The position numbers and the translations under genes were made by a program. The notes beneath the pieces were generated by a model. It worked only from the letters and a program-made list of their open reading frames with translations, was not told the DNA's origin and did not search any database. Shown here piece by piece: positions 35,024 to 45,474 of a stretch of 64,000 nucleotides of DNA. This stretch comes from Buxus sempervirens (Eukaryota; Streptophyta; Magnoliopsida; Buxales; Buxaceae). The DNA is taken from NCBI GenBank assembly GCA_947561395.2, contig OX387193.1, positions 35,476,255-35,540,254 of the forward strand, given 5' to 3'. Each line of letters begins with the position of its first letter. Position 1 is the first letter of the stretch.

Positions 35024-38000
35024 ATGAATCCCATTGAAGACGAAGCTGATGCTCCTCACCCAGATATCGTCTTGTTACAAGAGCAAGTGGCAGGACTAGC
35101 CCGAATGCTAGAGAACATACTGTCAGTACAGGCCCAACAAGTGCAGGCCCAACAAATGCAGGCCCAGAACCAAGCATCCACTTCCAACCCTGTACCTCCA
35201 TCCCAAATCAATATTCCACCCCCAGTGCAACCAATTCCTGAACCCATCCATGAAACCACTTATGAACCTATGGTGACCAAGGATGAAACAGTTGAATCAG
35301 AAAAGGCTAAGGAAAAGGAAAAAATGAAGGAAGAAATGGAAAAGAAGTTCATGCAAAGACTGGAAATGATCCAGGATGAACTAAGGGAAGTCAAAGGGGT
35401 AAACAACTTTGGAGGCACCAATTTTGAAGACCTGTGCCTATACCCCAATGTTAACCTGCCGGCTAAGTTTAAGTGCCCAGACTTGGACAAGTATGATGGC
35501 ACTGGTTGCCCCATGAGCCACCTAAAGTTATATTGCGGTGCCCTATGCCAGTTCGGGCAGGATGAGGGTATCTTGATCCAACTTTTCCAAAGGAGCCTGA
35601 CTGGAACCGCATTAAGATGGTTCGCCACTCTGGACCATGGAAAGATCAAAAGATGGAAGGACCTAACCGATGCCTTCCTGGCTCAATACCGGTTCAATTC
35701 AGAGATCGTGCCAGACAGGTACGACGTCATGAGGATGAGCAAGGGAAGGGATGAGACTGTAAGGCAATATGCCAAGAGGTGGAGGGAGACGGCCTCCCAG
35801 GTCAGGCCACCCATGCTAGAACAGGAAATGATTTCTACTTTCATCAGCACTTTGGGTCAACCATTCTACAGCCACCTGGTGGGTCAGACCACCACTAATT
35901 TTGCTGCCTTGGTTCAAGTGGCTGACCGAATAGAAGACGGGATCAGGTCAGGTAAGATAATTGACCACTATGCCATGGTTAGTCAGCAAGACCCTAATCT
36001 GAAGAAAGGAAGCGGGATAAAAAAGAATGGGAACAAGAAAGAGGGTGAGGTAAACATGGTACAGCCACCACCTGGCCCTAACAAGCCTATACAAATCAAC
36101 ATACCAGCTCATTTTCCTACTCCACCTGCTTCATCTACCCCGGCCCCCATGAGGGTTAATGTTCCAGCAACACCTTCAGACCAAAAAAGGGTTTTTACTA
36201 AGGAGGAAAAGGATGCCTATTTTGCAGCAAGGAGAAATAGGGTTTTCACCCATATTCCCATGACTCCTTCTCAGTTGCTGCCCACTTTATTGAAAGCAGG
36301 GTATGTCACCTTAAGAGAACCTAATCCGAATGCATCCAAGGGGAGAAATTTTGACCCTTCCACCACTTGTGATTACCATATGGGAGCACCTGGGCACCCT
36401 ACAGACAAGTGCTGGCCTTTGAAACACGCCATTCAGGATTTACTAGACCAGAATACCCTGTCTTTCAATACAGGGGCTCCCAATCCTCCAAGAACCGATA
36501 TTGGACAAAACCCACTGCCCCAGCATCACGGGGCAGGCCCATCTAATGTCATAGGAGTCATCTCTTCTGACAAAATAACCTTTGACCCATCTCAATTAAA
36601 TGCTCCCATAGGGACAACGGTCAAAGTATATTTTAACAGGAGAAATGAAGACAAAGAAGTAAATGTGATTTCAAAGGAGAATGATAGTGCTGCAAAGAAC
36701 ATTAGCTCATCTTTGGACCGGGTCTCATCCCTCATGGCCCAGATGAACATCGCCAAGCCACCTTTGGTCATTAATTACAATCCATCCATTTTTACTCCAC
36801 CCATTCAAGCTAAACCACCATTGGTCATAAACTGTGACCCCCTCAGTGCATCAGTCACTTCTACAACCCCTCAAACAAAACAACTTCCACCTTTGGTTGT
36901 TAATGTTCCTCCATCAAAACAACTTCCACCTCTGGTTATTAATGTTCCATTTACCCAGACTTCCGCATCCAAGTCCAAACTTCCTCCATTAGTGGTAAAT
37001 GTCCCTAAGCCTTCCTACTCTGAATCGGCTGTATCATGGAACTACAGTGAAGCTTTTACTACTATATGCCCTGCAGCTGAAAGCAAGGAGGAGGTGAACC
37101 TCATGATGAGGTCAGGAAAATGTGTAGGGGTGGAAGAAAAACAAAAAGAGACAGAGAAAGAAAAGAAAGAAGAAGAAAAAAATAAAGGAAAGGCCAAGGC
37201 AGGGGAAGAGGCCACTCAGGTAACTAACAGTGAGGCTGATGACCTCATGAAGATAATAAAAAAGAGTGAGTTCAATGTTGTCGAGCAATTGAACAAAATC
37301 CCCGCCCAGATCTCAATACTGGGCCTATTGTTAAATTCAGAAAAACATAGGGACTCCTTGTTAAGGATACTCCAGGGGGCCCATGTGCCTAAAAATATTG
37401 AACCAGACCAACTAGGCCGGATGGTTGGTCAAATTTTATCCCACAATGTGATAATTTTTTCTAAGACTGAAATTAGTCCAGCAGGGTACCATCATGTTGA
37501 CCCATTGCACATAGCTGTACTCACTAAGGGTTGCATGATAGCCCGGGTCTTGATTGATAATGGGTCGGCTCTCAATGTCTGCCCGTTAGTAACCTTTGTT
37601 AAGCTCAATTTGGAGCGAAACAAAATAAAACAAAATGAAAGAATCATAAGAGCATTTGACAGCTCTAAAACACACTCCCTAGGGGAGGTTGAACTGCCGG
37701 TCACAATTGGACCGTATATTTTCAACATCACATTTGAAGTGATGGATATACCTGCAGCCTTCAACCTACTCTTAGGAAGGCCGTGGATTCATACGGCTAG
37801 GGCTATACCATCTACCCTCCACCAAAGAGTCAAATATATTAGAGGGAAAAAGGTGATTACTGTCCTAGCTGAAAATTTGGCTCCCCCCATGTGGTCCCCT
37901 GATGTACCCTGTATTAACATGGAAATGACTGCTGATAAGATGACATTTCACTCTTTCCAATTTGAAACTGTTAATTTCATACCTGGGGGGTATCAGGAAA

Positions 38001-38719
38001 AAGAAGGAAAGTTGACCTGTGCTGAGAGGATGGTCAAAAATGTGCTGGAAAAGTACAACTTTCACCCTGGAAAAGGTCTGGGGGTTAACCTGCAAGGAAG
38101 GATAGAACCAATAAAGGTTAAGAAGATGGTTCATAGAGCAGGATTGGGGTCCAAGCCAGGAAAATGGAAAAGTCAGAAGGAAATAGAAGACATAAAATTC
38201 CCGCATATCAGGGAAAATTTTCCAAAGCTTTCTCACATGATTCAACTGTCTCCCCCTGAGGATCACTCCAAACCTCCATACTACAATGTCAACCCATTCC
38301 AGAAACCCAAATCCTCAACCGCACAACCATATGTTCCACCTCCACCTCCACAAGCATCGGGGGGGCCTGAGCCACAGGCAAAACAAGAGCAGGACTTTTC
38401 AGAGGACATTGGAGCATTTTTTGCCATGACAGAAGGCAAACAAGAAGAAGTAGCAGAGGAGCTACCCTTTATTGATTGGGCTGCAGTAGAAGTTCCATCT
38501 GGGACCAGCCCTACAGGAGAAGCAGGCGATGCAACTCACCCAGTATTGGTGATTTCAGATGCAGACCCTGAGCTTGAGGAGCAGGCTTGTATCCCTGCCC
38601 CAGATTCTTTTATTCTGAATAATTGGGAGGAAACTCCTCTTACTTTTGAAGCCGAGTTTGTTTGGCAAACAAACATGGCTTCCAAAAAAAACTCCATTAG
38701 TGGAATGCCCTTCCCCTGA
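35024..38719 (+). CDS. gag-pro: Gag-protease polyprotein of the Tat/Ogre-like element
   Basis: Packages element RNA and processes the polyprotein. I take ATG 35024 as the start because the open frame upstream has no ATG and runs into the predicted splice acceptor at 34971. The N-terminal 100 residues are Gln/Pro-rich with a Lys/Glu coiled coil (residues about 85-120). The Retrotrans_gag domain is at about 127-311. A CCHC-type knuckle typical of Tat follows (C449-x2-H452-x5-H458-x4-C463). Then come Pro-rich repeats with PPLVVNVP, the aspartic protease active site LID845NGSALNV, and GRPW. A G-patch-like region (GKGLGVNLQGR) is at about 1010-1045. The last residues are out of frame: after the A8 run at 38684-38691 translation stops at 38719, whereas the pol frame continues. 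One fewer A would join them. Confidence 0.9.
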   Translation: MNPIEDEADAPHPDIVLLQEQVAGLARMLENILSVQAQQVQAQQMQAQNQASTSNPVPPSQINIPPPVQPIPEPIHETTYEPMVTKDETVESEKAKEKEKMKEEMEKKFMQRLEMIQDELREVKGVNNFGGTNFEDLCLYPNVNLPAKFKCPDLDKYDGTGCPMSHLKLYCGALCQFGQDEGILIQLFQRSLTGTALRWFATLDHGKIKRWKDLTDAFLAQYRFNSEIVPDRYDVMRMSKGRDETVRQYAKRWRETASQVRPPMLEQEMISTFISTLGQPFYSHLVGQTTTNFAALVQVADRIEDGIRSGKIIDHYAMVSQQDPNLKKGSGIKKNGNKKEGEVNMVQPPPGPNKPIQINIPAHFPTPPASSTPAPMRVNVPATPSDQKRVFTKEEKDAYFAARRNRVFTHIPMTPSQLLPTLLKAGYVTLREPNPNASKGRNFDPSTTCDYHMGAPGHPTDKCWPLKHAIQDLLDQNTLSFNTGAPNPPRTDIGQNPLPQHHGAGPSNVIGVISSDKITFDPSQLNAPIGTTVKVYFNRRNEDKEVNVISKENDSAAKNISSSLDRVSSLMAQMNIAKPPLVINYNPSIFTPPIQAKPPLVINCDPLSASVTSTTPQTKQLPPLVVNVPPSKQLPPLVINVPFTQTSASKSKLPPLVVNVPKPSYSESAVSWNYSEAFTTICPAAESKEEVNLMMRSGKCVGVEEKQKETEKEKKEEEKNKGKAKAGEEATQVTNSEADDLMKIIKKSEFNVVEQLNKIPAQISILGLLLNSEKHRDSLLRILQGAHVPKNIEPDQLGRMVGQILSHNVIIFSKTEISPAGYHHVDPLHIAVLTKGCMIARVLIDNGSALNVCPLVTFVKLNLERNKIKQNERIIRAFDSSKTHSLGEVELPVTIGPYIFNITFEVMDIPAAFNLLLGRPWIHTARAIPSTLHQRVKYIRGKKVITVLAENLAPPMWSPDVPCINMEMTADKMTFHSFQFETVNFIPGGYQEKEGKLTCAERMVKNVLEKYNFHPGKGLGVNLQGRIEPIKVKKMVHRAGLGSKPGKWKSQKEIEDIKFPHIRENFPKLSHMIQLSPPEDHSKPPYYNVNPFQKPKSSTAQPYVPPPPPQASGGPEPQAKQEQDFSEDIGAFFAMTEGKQEEVAEELPFIDWAAVEVPSGTSPTGEAGDATHPVLVISDADPELEEQACIPAPDSFILNNWEETPLTFEAEFVWQTNMASKKNSISGMPFP

Positions 38720-41129
38720 AGGTTTTAATGAGCCTTCGTCTTCAGGGAAAGATTTTTTAGAAGGCTCTCAAAAAACACAAAAAGATTTTTCAATTTTTTC
38801 TAGAAAAGATAAAGTTTTCAAAAAGGTCCAAACCATTTATGAACCATATAAGCAAACGGAATTGGATCAGGATGAGTACGACTTCGACCTTGAGCTCGAC
38901 TTTGACCTAATGGGGGTTGAAGAAGAGACCGAGGACGAAGAAGACGACCCTCCAAAAGAAATCACATATCAATTGGAGCGTCATGAAAAGGGGGTCCAAC
39001 CCAATATTGAAGAGACCATATCAATAAACCTAGGGACCGAAGATGACCCAAAAATAGTGAAGATTGGGGTATGTCTATCTGAGGTACAGCGGGAAGAAAT
39101 GATACGATTCTTGGCTAATTATGATGATGTGTTTGCATGGTCGTATCGGGATATGCCGGGGTTAGACACAGATATGGTGGTGCACAGGCTACCCATTCTA
39201 CCAGATGCCAAGCCAGTTAAGCAGAAACTGAGAAGGTTGAAACCAGAATGGACATTGAAGGTCAAAGATGAAGTGGTTAAACAATTCCAAGCCGGATTCT
39301 TAGCAGTCTCCACGTACCCTGAATGGCTTGCAAATATAGTACCAGTGCCAAAGAAGGATGGAAAGGTCAGAATGTGTGTAGATTACAGAGACTTGAATAA
39401 GGCAAGTCCAAAGGATGATTTTCCATTTCCACATATTGACATCTTGGTGGACAACACTGCTGTACATAACCTGTTTTCATTCATGGACGGGTTTTTAGGG
39501 TACAATCAGATTAAGATGGCGAAGGATGATCAAGAAAAAACAGCCTTCATTACACCTTGGGGTACATTCCACTACACTGTCATGCCATTTGGACTTAAGA
39601 ATGCAGGGGCAACCTACCAGCGGGCCATGACAGCCTTATTCCATGATATGATCCATAAGGAGATGGAGGTCTATGTGGATGATATGATAGCCAAATCATG
39701 TGAAGAAGAAGACCACTTGATCAATTTGAAGAAGGTGTTTGACCGGCTCCGGAAATACAATCTAAGGCTTAACCCTGCAAAATGTGTCTTTGGGACTACA
39801 TCAGGAAAATTATTGGGCTTTATAGTAAGCAGGAAGGGAATTGAGATTGACCCAGCTAAAGCCAGAGCCATCATTGAAATGCCATCACCTAGAACCAAGA
39901 GGGAAGTTCGGGGTTTTCTTGGAAGGATTCAGTACATAAGCCGGTTCATAGCACAGCTCACCGCCATCTGTGAACCAATTTTCAAACTTCTAAGAAAGAA
40001 CAACCCGACAGTCTGGAATTGCCAAGAAGCCTTTGACACAATAAAGGAATACTTATTAAACCCACCTGTGCTAGTACCACCAACTCCAGGAAGACCATTG
40101 ATTTTATACTTGTCAGTTTTGGAGACGTCAATGGGGTGTGTCTTAGGGCAGCATGACGATACAAGCAGAAAGGAGAGGGCGATTTACTACCTGAGTAAGA
40201 AATTTACAGAGTATGAAGCAAAGTATTCCCCTCTGGAAAAGACTTGTTGTGCTTTAGTGTGGGCAACTCAAAGACTGAAGCATTATTTCCTTAGTCATTC
40301 CACCTTATTGATATCCCGAATGGACCCCTTGAAGTATCTATTTGAGAAACCAGCTTTAACTGGCAGAACAGCAAAGCGGCAGTTGTTACTCTCTGAATTT
40401 GACCTCACCTATATCACACAGAAGGCCATTAAGGGTCAAGCCATTGCAAATCACTTAGCTGCACACCCTTTACCAGAATACCAACCCTTAAAGACCAACT
40501 TCCCTGATGAGGCAATCCTGTTTGCTGAAGAGGAAGAAGGTGAAAGCTCATGGCAAATGTTTTTTGATGGGGCCGCCAATATGAATGGAAATGGAATAGG
40601 GGCTGTGTTGATCAAGCCAGATGGGGCACATATCCCGATCGCAGTGAAGTTAAGGTTCCAATGCACGAACAATATAGCAGAGTATGAAGCATGCATAATT
40701 GGGTTGCAAGCTGCCTTAGACCATGAAGTAGAGGAACTTGACGTATATGGGGATTCGAGTCTTATCATCTTCCAAACAACTGGTGAATGGAAAACCAAGG
40801 ATCACAAATTGATCCCCTATCACCAGTATTTGGAAGAAATAAGCAATAAATTTACTCGAATTTCTTTCAATTATATGCCAAGGGCCAAAAATCAGTTTAC
40901 GGATGCTCTAGCAACATTGGCTTCAATGGTCAGTATGCCAGAAGGTGTTGATATTAGACCATTGGAAATTGAAGTCAGAGATGAACCAGCTTATTGCCTT
41001 GTGTTAGAAGAAACCCCAGAAGAAGAAGTACCATGGTTTCAAGATATTAAGAACTTCCTAAATGATCGAAGTTTGCCAAAAAATGTCACCTCTACAGAGA
41101 AAAGAATAATACAGAGGTTGGCAGGATAG
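38646..41129 (+). CDS. pol: Reverse transcriptase with double RNase H (Tat type)
   Basis: Continues the Gag-protease frame after a +1 shift at the A8 run, overlapping it by 74 bp, so it was probably one polyprotein. An acidic linker comes first. The RT domain (about 160-365) holds VPKKDGKVRMCVDYRDLN, FPFPHID, YNQIKM, MPFGLKNAGATYQ and YVDD at 343-346. A Ty3-type RNase H follows (about 480-610). A second, archaeal-type RNase H (about 636-760) retains all four acidic residues in context: D641 (FFDGA), E679 (EYEAC), D703 (YGDSS) and D753 (FTDAL). Such a pair is diagnostic of the Tat lineage. The frame ends at a TAG (41127-41129) and continues open into the integrase, so the stop looks like a nonsense mutation or readthrough site. 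Confidence 0.92.
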   Translation: MKPSLFGKQTWLPKKTPLVECPSPEGFNEPSSSGKDFLEGSQKTQKDFSIFSRKDKVFKKVQTIYEPYKQTELDQDEYDFDLELDFDLMGVEEETEDEEDDPPKEITYQLERHEKGVQPNIEETISINLGTEDDPKIVKIGVCLSEVQREEMIRFLANYDDVFAWSYRDMPGLDTDMVVHRLPILPDAKPVKQKLRRLKPEWTLKVKDEVVKQFQAGFLAVSTYPEWLANIVPVPKKDGKVRMCVDYRDLNKASPKDDFPFPHIDILVDNTAVHNLFSFMDGFLGYNQIKMAKDDQEKTAFITPWGTFHYTVMPFGLKNAGATYQRAMTALFHDMIHKEMEVYVDDMIAKSCEEEDHLINLKKVFDRLRKYNLRLNPAKCVFGTTSGKLLGFIVSRKGIEIDPAKARAIIEMPSPRTKREVRGFLGRIQYISRFIAQLTAICEPIFKLLRKNNPTVWNCQEAFDTIKEYLLNPPVLVPPTPGRPLILYLSVLETSMGCVLGQHDDTSRKERAIYYLSKKFTEYEAKYSPLEKTCCALVWATQRLKHYFLSHSTLLISRMDPLKYLFEKPALTGRTAKRQLLLSEFDLTYITQKAIKGQAIANHLAAHPLPEYQPLKTNFPDEAILFAEEEEGESSWQMFFDGAANMNGNGIGAVLIKPDGAHIPIAVKLRFQCTNNIAEYEACIIGLQAALDHEVEELDVYGDSSLIIFQTTGEWKTKDHKLIPYHQYLEEISNKFTRISFNYMPRAKNQFTDALATLASMVSMPEGVDIRPLEIEVRDEPAYCLVLEETPEEEVPWFQDIKNFLNDRSLPKNVTSTEKRIIQRLAG

Positions 41130-42281
41130 TTCTTACTAAGTGGCGGTCAGTTGTACAAAAGATCACACAATGATATACTACTCAGATGTGTTGCAAAGAC
41201 TGAGTCAGAAAGATTAGTTGAAACGGTACATGGAGGAGTGTGTGGACCCCATATGAATGGGCATATGCTTGCCAAGAAGATTCTGCGATTGGGATATTAC
41301 TGGTCGACTATGGAACATGATTGCTATATACATGTCAAAAGGAGTCATTTATGCCAAGTGTACGTGGATAACAAGAATGCACCCCCAAGTGAATTACACA
41401 GCATGACATCTCCGTGGCCCTTCTCCATGTGGGGTATAGACGTCATTGGAATGATCTCTCCAAAGGCATCAAATGGACACAGGTTTATACTTGTAGCAAT
41501 TGACTACTTCACCAAGTGGGTAGAGGCAGCTTCATATGCAAACATTACAAGTAGCCACGTTCTGAGATTCTTGAAGCACAATATCATTTGTCGCTACGGT
41601 TTGCCAAGTGCCATAGTAACATACAATGCTTCAAACCTTAAGAACAAAGACATGAAGAAGATGTGTGAACAATTTCAGATCACTCATCATAAGTCAGCTC
41701 CTTATAGACCAAAGATGAATGGGGCAGTAGAAGCAGCAAATAAGAATATAAAGAAGATCATTCAAAAGATGGTAGTGAGTTTTAAAGATTGGCATGAAAT
41801 GCTGCCACTTGCCCTACATGCTTACAGAACCTCAATCCGGACTTCTACAGGGGCAACCCCGTACTCTTTAGTATATGGAATGGAAGCAGTTTTACCAGTG
41901 GAAGTGGAAATACCTTCATTAAGAGTGCTAATGGAAGCTGAATTAGAAGAAGCTGAATGGATACAATCAAGACATGATCAACACAATCTAATAGAGGAAA
42001 AGCGATTAAAAGCGCTTTATCATGGCCAATTGTATCAGAAGAGAATGGCCAGGGCTTACAATAAGAAGGTAAAGCCCAGAACTTTCCAAGAAGGAAATTT
42101 AGTATTAAAGAAAATTTTACCCTTTTTGGAAGATCCTCGTGGAAAGTTTAAACCAAATTGGGAAGGGCCTTATGTTGTCAAGAAGGTCCTATCAAGGGGT
42201 GCTCTCATCTTAACAGAAATGGATGGTAAGGATTTTCCTGAGCCAATTAACTCTGATACAGTAAAGAGATATTTTCCATGA
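41130..42281 (+). pseudogene. int: Integrase region of pol, probably catalytically dead
   Basis: Same frame as the RT region, separated only by the amber codon; the first ATG is 41151. Numbered from 41151: the zinc-binding HHCC motif has lost its first Cys (S65-x2-C68). The core has D97 (WGIDVIG) and E194 (NGAVEAANK), but the middle acidic residue is Tyr (Y158, codon TAC). Spacing Y158-x35-E194 confirms that this is the D,D(35)E position. The C-terminal GPY/F module (NWEGPYVVKKV) is present, and there is no chromodomain. Codons TAC and AGT are each one base from the expected GAC and TGT. With both changes the encoded integrase should not work, so recent insertion implies later mutation or help in trans. 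Confidence 0.88.
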
Positions 42282-43201
42282 ATGAATATTACTAGGAAAT
42301 GATCTGAGGCCATTTCTCCTTATATCCCAAAATTTGCATCCCTAGTCAAGCCAATTTGAGCCTGTTCGTCTTTTTTGTTAAACCTAAACTGGACTTACAG
42401 TCTTATACTGGGGCAAAGCCAATAAGGGCAAAGCCAATAGGGGCAAAAGGAAAAAAAATGAGAAAAAAAGAGAGAAAAGAAAAAATAAGGGCAAATGAAA
42501 ACCAAATACAAAATAAAGGGGAATGGGATCGAAGTCACCATGACTGTAAGTCCAGTTGACCCATTTTTCACACTTAGAAAATTTTGAGCCTTTAATACCT
42601 TTCTTTCATAAACCGAGCTTAGCCTTTGTTTCGTCCTATTATTAAGACCTCAGTGATTTTAGTATATTCATTCAACTTTCAGAGTAAGATTGGTGATGAC
42701 GAAATGCAGAGGCCAACCCTAGTGAAAACCGTAATTGGCACTAGGGACAACAAGGGCAAAAAAAAAAAAAATCAAAGGTTGAGTTGATCATGTGGTCTAA
42801 ATTTAATCAGCATGAGCACTGGAAACTGAGCAGATTAGCAGGGTCCATCATGAAGGTAAAACCATTAGGGGATGATTCTAAAGGTCACGGGGTAGACAGA
42901 TTTGGTCTCTCCCTATTGCTTGGACTACCCTTTTCATTATTCAACATGATTTTAATTCCTTTAATTATATGTGATTAAGTGTTTTGGATCAGCTTTCAAA
43001 AAAAAAAACTATACTTTAGCCAGTGATGAGAAATCAAATACTTTTTCATAAAACTTCTGTTTTTATAAGCATCTGAGAATTCTGAGGCCAATAATATAAA
43101 ACCTATTTTTGAATTAAATCTATTATCTTTCCACTAATGGAGTTTGCTTTTGTATAAAAGTATGAAAAAAAATGAATGAAAAAAAAAAGAGATAAAAGAA
43201 T
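42282..43201 (+). other. Non-coding stretch between pol and the antisense genes
   Basis: A-rich; contains a short repetition (GGGGCAAAGCCAATAAGGGCAAAGCC) near 42410 and A-runs. It separates the convergent ends of pol (42281) and the first antisense gene (43202), so terminators for both strands must lie here or beyond. No reading frame worth reporting. Confidence 0.5.
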
Positions 43202-45007
43202 CTAATCCCTACTCCCTAACTGCTCCTCAAGCTCCCTAATCCTAGCTGCCTGAGTTGCAATGATTCCAGAAGCACCCTCTGCATCAGGATCACTCAAAAA
43301 GGAGATGACCTCATCTGAAAAAGAAAGCTTGATCTTCAATGCCCTAAGGTCGGCCAAGGAATCCTGATACTTCTTCCGCATCACTCGGACTTCAAAGCGA
43401 CGAGCTTGCCTTTGTTCTTCAAGTTTCTTCTCCATGGCAATGCGGCCAGACTTCTGCTCTTCAAGCTTTCTCTCCAGAACAAGGACTTTTATCCTAAGTT
43501 CTTGAGCCTCCCGTACCCATATTTGTTGAAACCGCTTATGGGTTGCCCTTTCTGACTCCAGAATGTCCTCATAAGTAGGAGGAAGAACCACAGGAGGATT
43601 TTCTGGTACTGGGGCATGACTCTGTACCTGCTCTTTGATCCAGAATTGATAATCCTTCACATGGGACTCTGAAAAGACAGGACCCTGCAGAAAACGGACG
43701 TAGGACCACTCTTTCATTAATTGAGCAGTTAGCCCCATGGAGGCTGGTGTAAGTGGCCCTAAAAGCTTCTCATATCCAGTAGGGATCATAATCCCCTGGA
43801 TCGCTCTAAACTGCCGAAGAACCCTCAAAGGAAGATAGAGAACAGCAGACTTCAAGCCTGCTAGGACCAGAAAGTTTTTATCTCTAAAGCTGATCATTGT
43901 CTCTGGAGTGGGCTGATAAGTGCCAGGCCACCTCACTTGATCATCCTGGAGAGTACCCAAGAAAGTGAACCAGCCTTGCTTGCCACCTTGGATGTTAGGA
44001 CATCCCCTATTGCTCATCAAAACAGGAACTTTCAATCTTGGAAAGAAGCGGCGAGTTATTTCTTCAACCTGGCTAAGGTGGTCAAGAAACCAAAGCTGCA
44101 GAAAAGGGGTATTTCAATTTATTTCCAAAAAGAAAAAAAAGAAAAAAAGGAAAAAGAAAAAAAAAAGAGAAAGAAAAAGAAAAAAAGAGAGAAAGAAAAA
44201 GGAAAAAGGAAAAAAGAAGAAAAAAAAAAGAAAGAAGAAGAAGAAAAGAAAAAAAAAGAAGAAAAAAAAAAGAAAGAGAAAAGAAAAAAATACATGTGTT
44301 TTTTTTACCTGTAGGATAGGGGCGCAGGCAAGGAAGCGTTTCTTCTTCCTGAAATAGCAGTCAGTAAGGGCCTAGTATATCTCTGCTAGGATCATAGGGG
44401 TCAATCTCTCACGTTCCCTAACCTGGCAGATGACTGAGATGAGAGCCAAATCAACCTGGTCATTACCCCGTGGAAAAAGCAGCTGATTGACCACTACTAG
44501 GGTCAATGCATTAAACCTAGCATCCTTGTCTTCACTCCTCAGAAGTTTTTCAGTCAAAAAGGTCTTGGACAAGGTCAATAGTGCATCAGAATTTCCTAAG
44601 TCCTTCTTCCCTATACCTAAGAAAGTGGAAGCCTCTTTTTTATAACTAAGCTTTAGGGGTGGGTTCACAACTTTTTCAGAAAATCTTAGGCCAAGGATGG
44701 TTTCAATTTCTTCTATGGTAGGAGTCATATCTTTATCATCAAACCGAAAAAGGTTCAGTTCAGGTACCCAGTGTCCAATCAAAGCTTCAATAATTTCCCA
44801 CTTAAAGGGAATTTTAGGGAGGTGTAGGATATGCCCTAAGTGGATGGAACCCCAGCGAATCTCCTCATCAAGGGTCATGGAGTTAACCCATCTATCATAG
44901 AAGGAGTCCACAACATTATACCTGGTGAGATTTGGAGGTTTTGATCTAACATGCTGTCTCGCAGGAGGAGATTCAACGACAGGAGAAAGCGGCGTAGGGG
45001 AAGCCAT
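43202..45007 (-). pseudogene. Antisense gene A: two-exon retroelement-associated gene with coiled-coil tail
   Basis: Exon 1 is 45007-44309 (ATG 45007), the intron 44308-44096, exon 2 44095-43202. Splice sites CTACAG|GTAAAA and TTCTGCAG|CTTTGG join in phase 0 and keep one frame. Exon 1 carries a globular region with IRWGSIHLGHILHLPKIP and MTPTIEEIETILGLRF, resembling the plant retroelement domain annotated as DUF7745/plant-mobile-domain-like (recalled). Exon 2 begins LWFLDHLSQVEEITRRFF and ends in a long coiled coil. About 530 codons. A single TAG (44374-44372, codon 212) breaks it, with open frame resuming at once. A minus-strand TATATAAA at 45106-45099 and an ACGGGC/GCCCGT cluster just upstream give it its own promoter. 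Extra antisense ORFs are known from Tat elements; the role is unknown. Confidence 0.75.
44096..44308 (-). other. Pyrimidine-rich intron of antisense gene A
   Basis: On the plus strand this is nearly pure A/G (44112-44295). On the coding minus strand it is a 180-base T/C tract between a GT donor and a CAG acceptor. A Lys/Glu-rich open frame on the plus strand here is only the reverse of this tract. Confidence 0.8.
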
Positions 45008-45098
45008 GGAAGCGCCAAAGAAGCCAAGGAAAGCGAGAAAAGACGTGCTCAGGGAGTTTTCCAACTAATAAAAGTGTCACAATGACGTTCCCTATGAG

Positions 45099-45106
45099 TT
45101 TATATA
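45099..45106 (-). promoter_or_regulatory. TATA box of antisense gene A
   Basis: TATATAAA on the minus strand, 92 bp upstream of the ATG. The palindrome cluster 45132-45259 starts 25 bp further upstream. Confidence 0.65.
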
Positions 45107-45131
45107 GAAAAAATTGTAAGGCAGTAAATTC

Positions 45132-45259
45132 CGTAATTATACTACGGGCAAAGCTCGCCCGTATAGGAACTACGGACACCCTTGACCGTGGAAACTTCAC
45201 GGGTAGAGTGCGCCCGTAGTAACTTTACGGGCACGGCTTGCTCGTAGGTTAAATACGGT
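45132..45259. repeat. ACGGGC/GCCCGT palindrome cluster upstream of antisense gene A
   Basis: ACTACGGGCAAAGCTCGCCCGT, ACTACGGACACCCTTGACCGT, TTCACGGGTAGAGTGCGCCCGT and TTTACGGGCACGGCTTGCTCGT: four units about 30 bp apart with the same arms as in the LTR and leader clusters. It separates the upstream ends of genes A (45007) and the tail of gene B (45475). Confidence 0.85.
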
Positions 45260-45474
45260 TCCTTCCGAAAAATGCAAAAAAAGGGGCAGTTTTAATTTCT
45301 TTGTTTTCCTAAGCTTCACCTGTTCCTGCTTTAACATTCATCATGTAATAAAAACTGAAAAGAAAGAAGAAAAGTACATAAATGAACACAAATCAAACTT
45401 CTTTTATATATATATGAATGAGTACATCAGTTTGTCAAAATACAAATATACATAAGAGAATCCTAATCTACTGT

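Noticed and set aside
43937..44357. Lys/Glu-rich plus-strand open frames
   Set aside because: They are the reverse complement of the pyrimidine-rich intron of antisense gene A.
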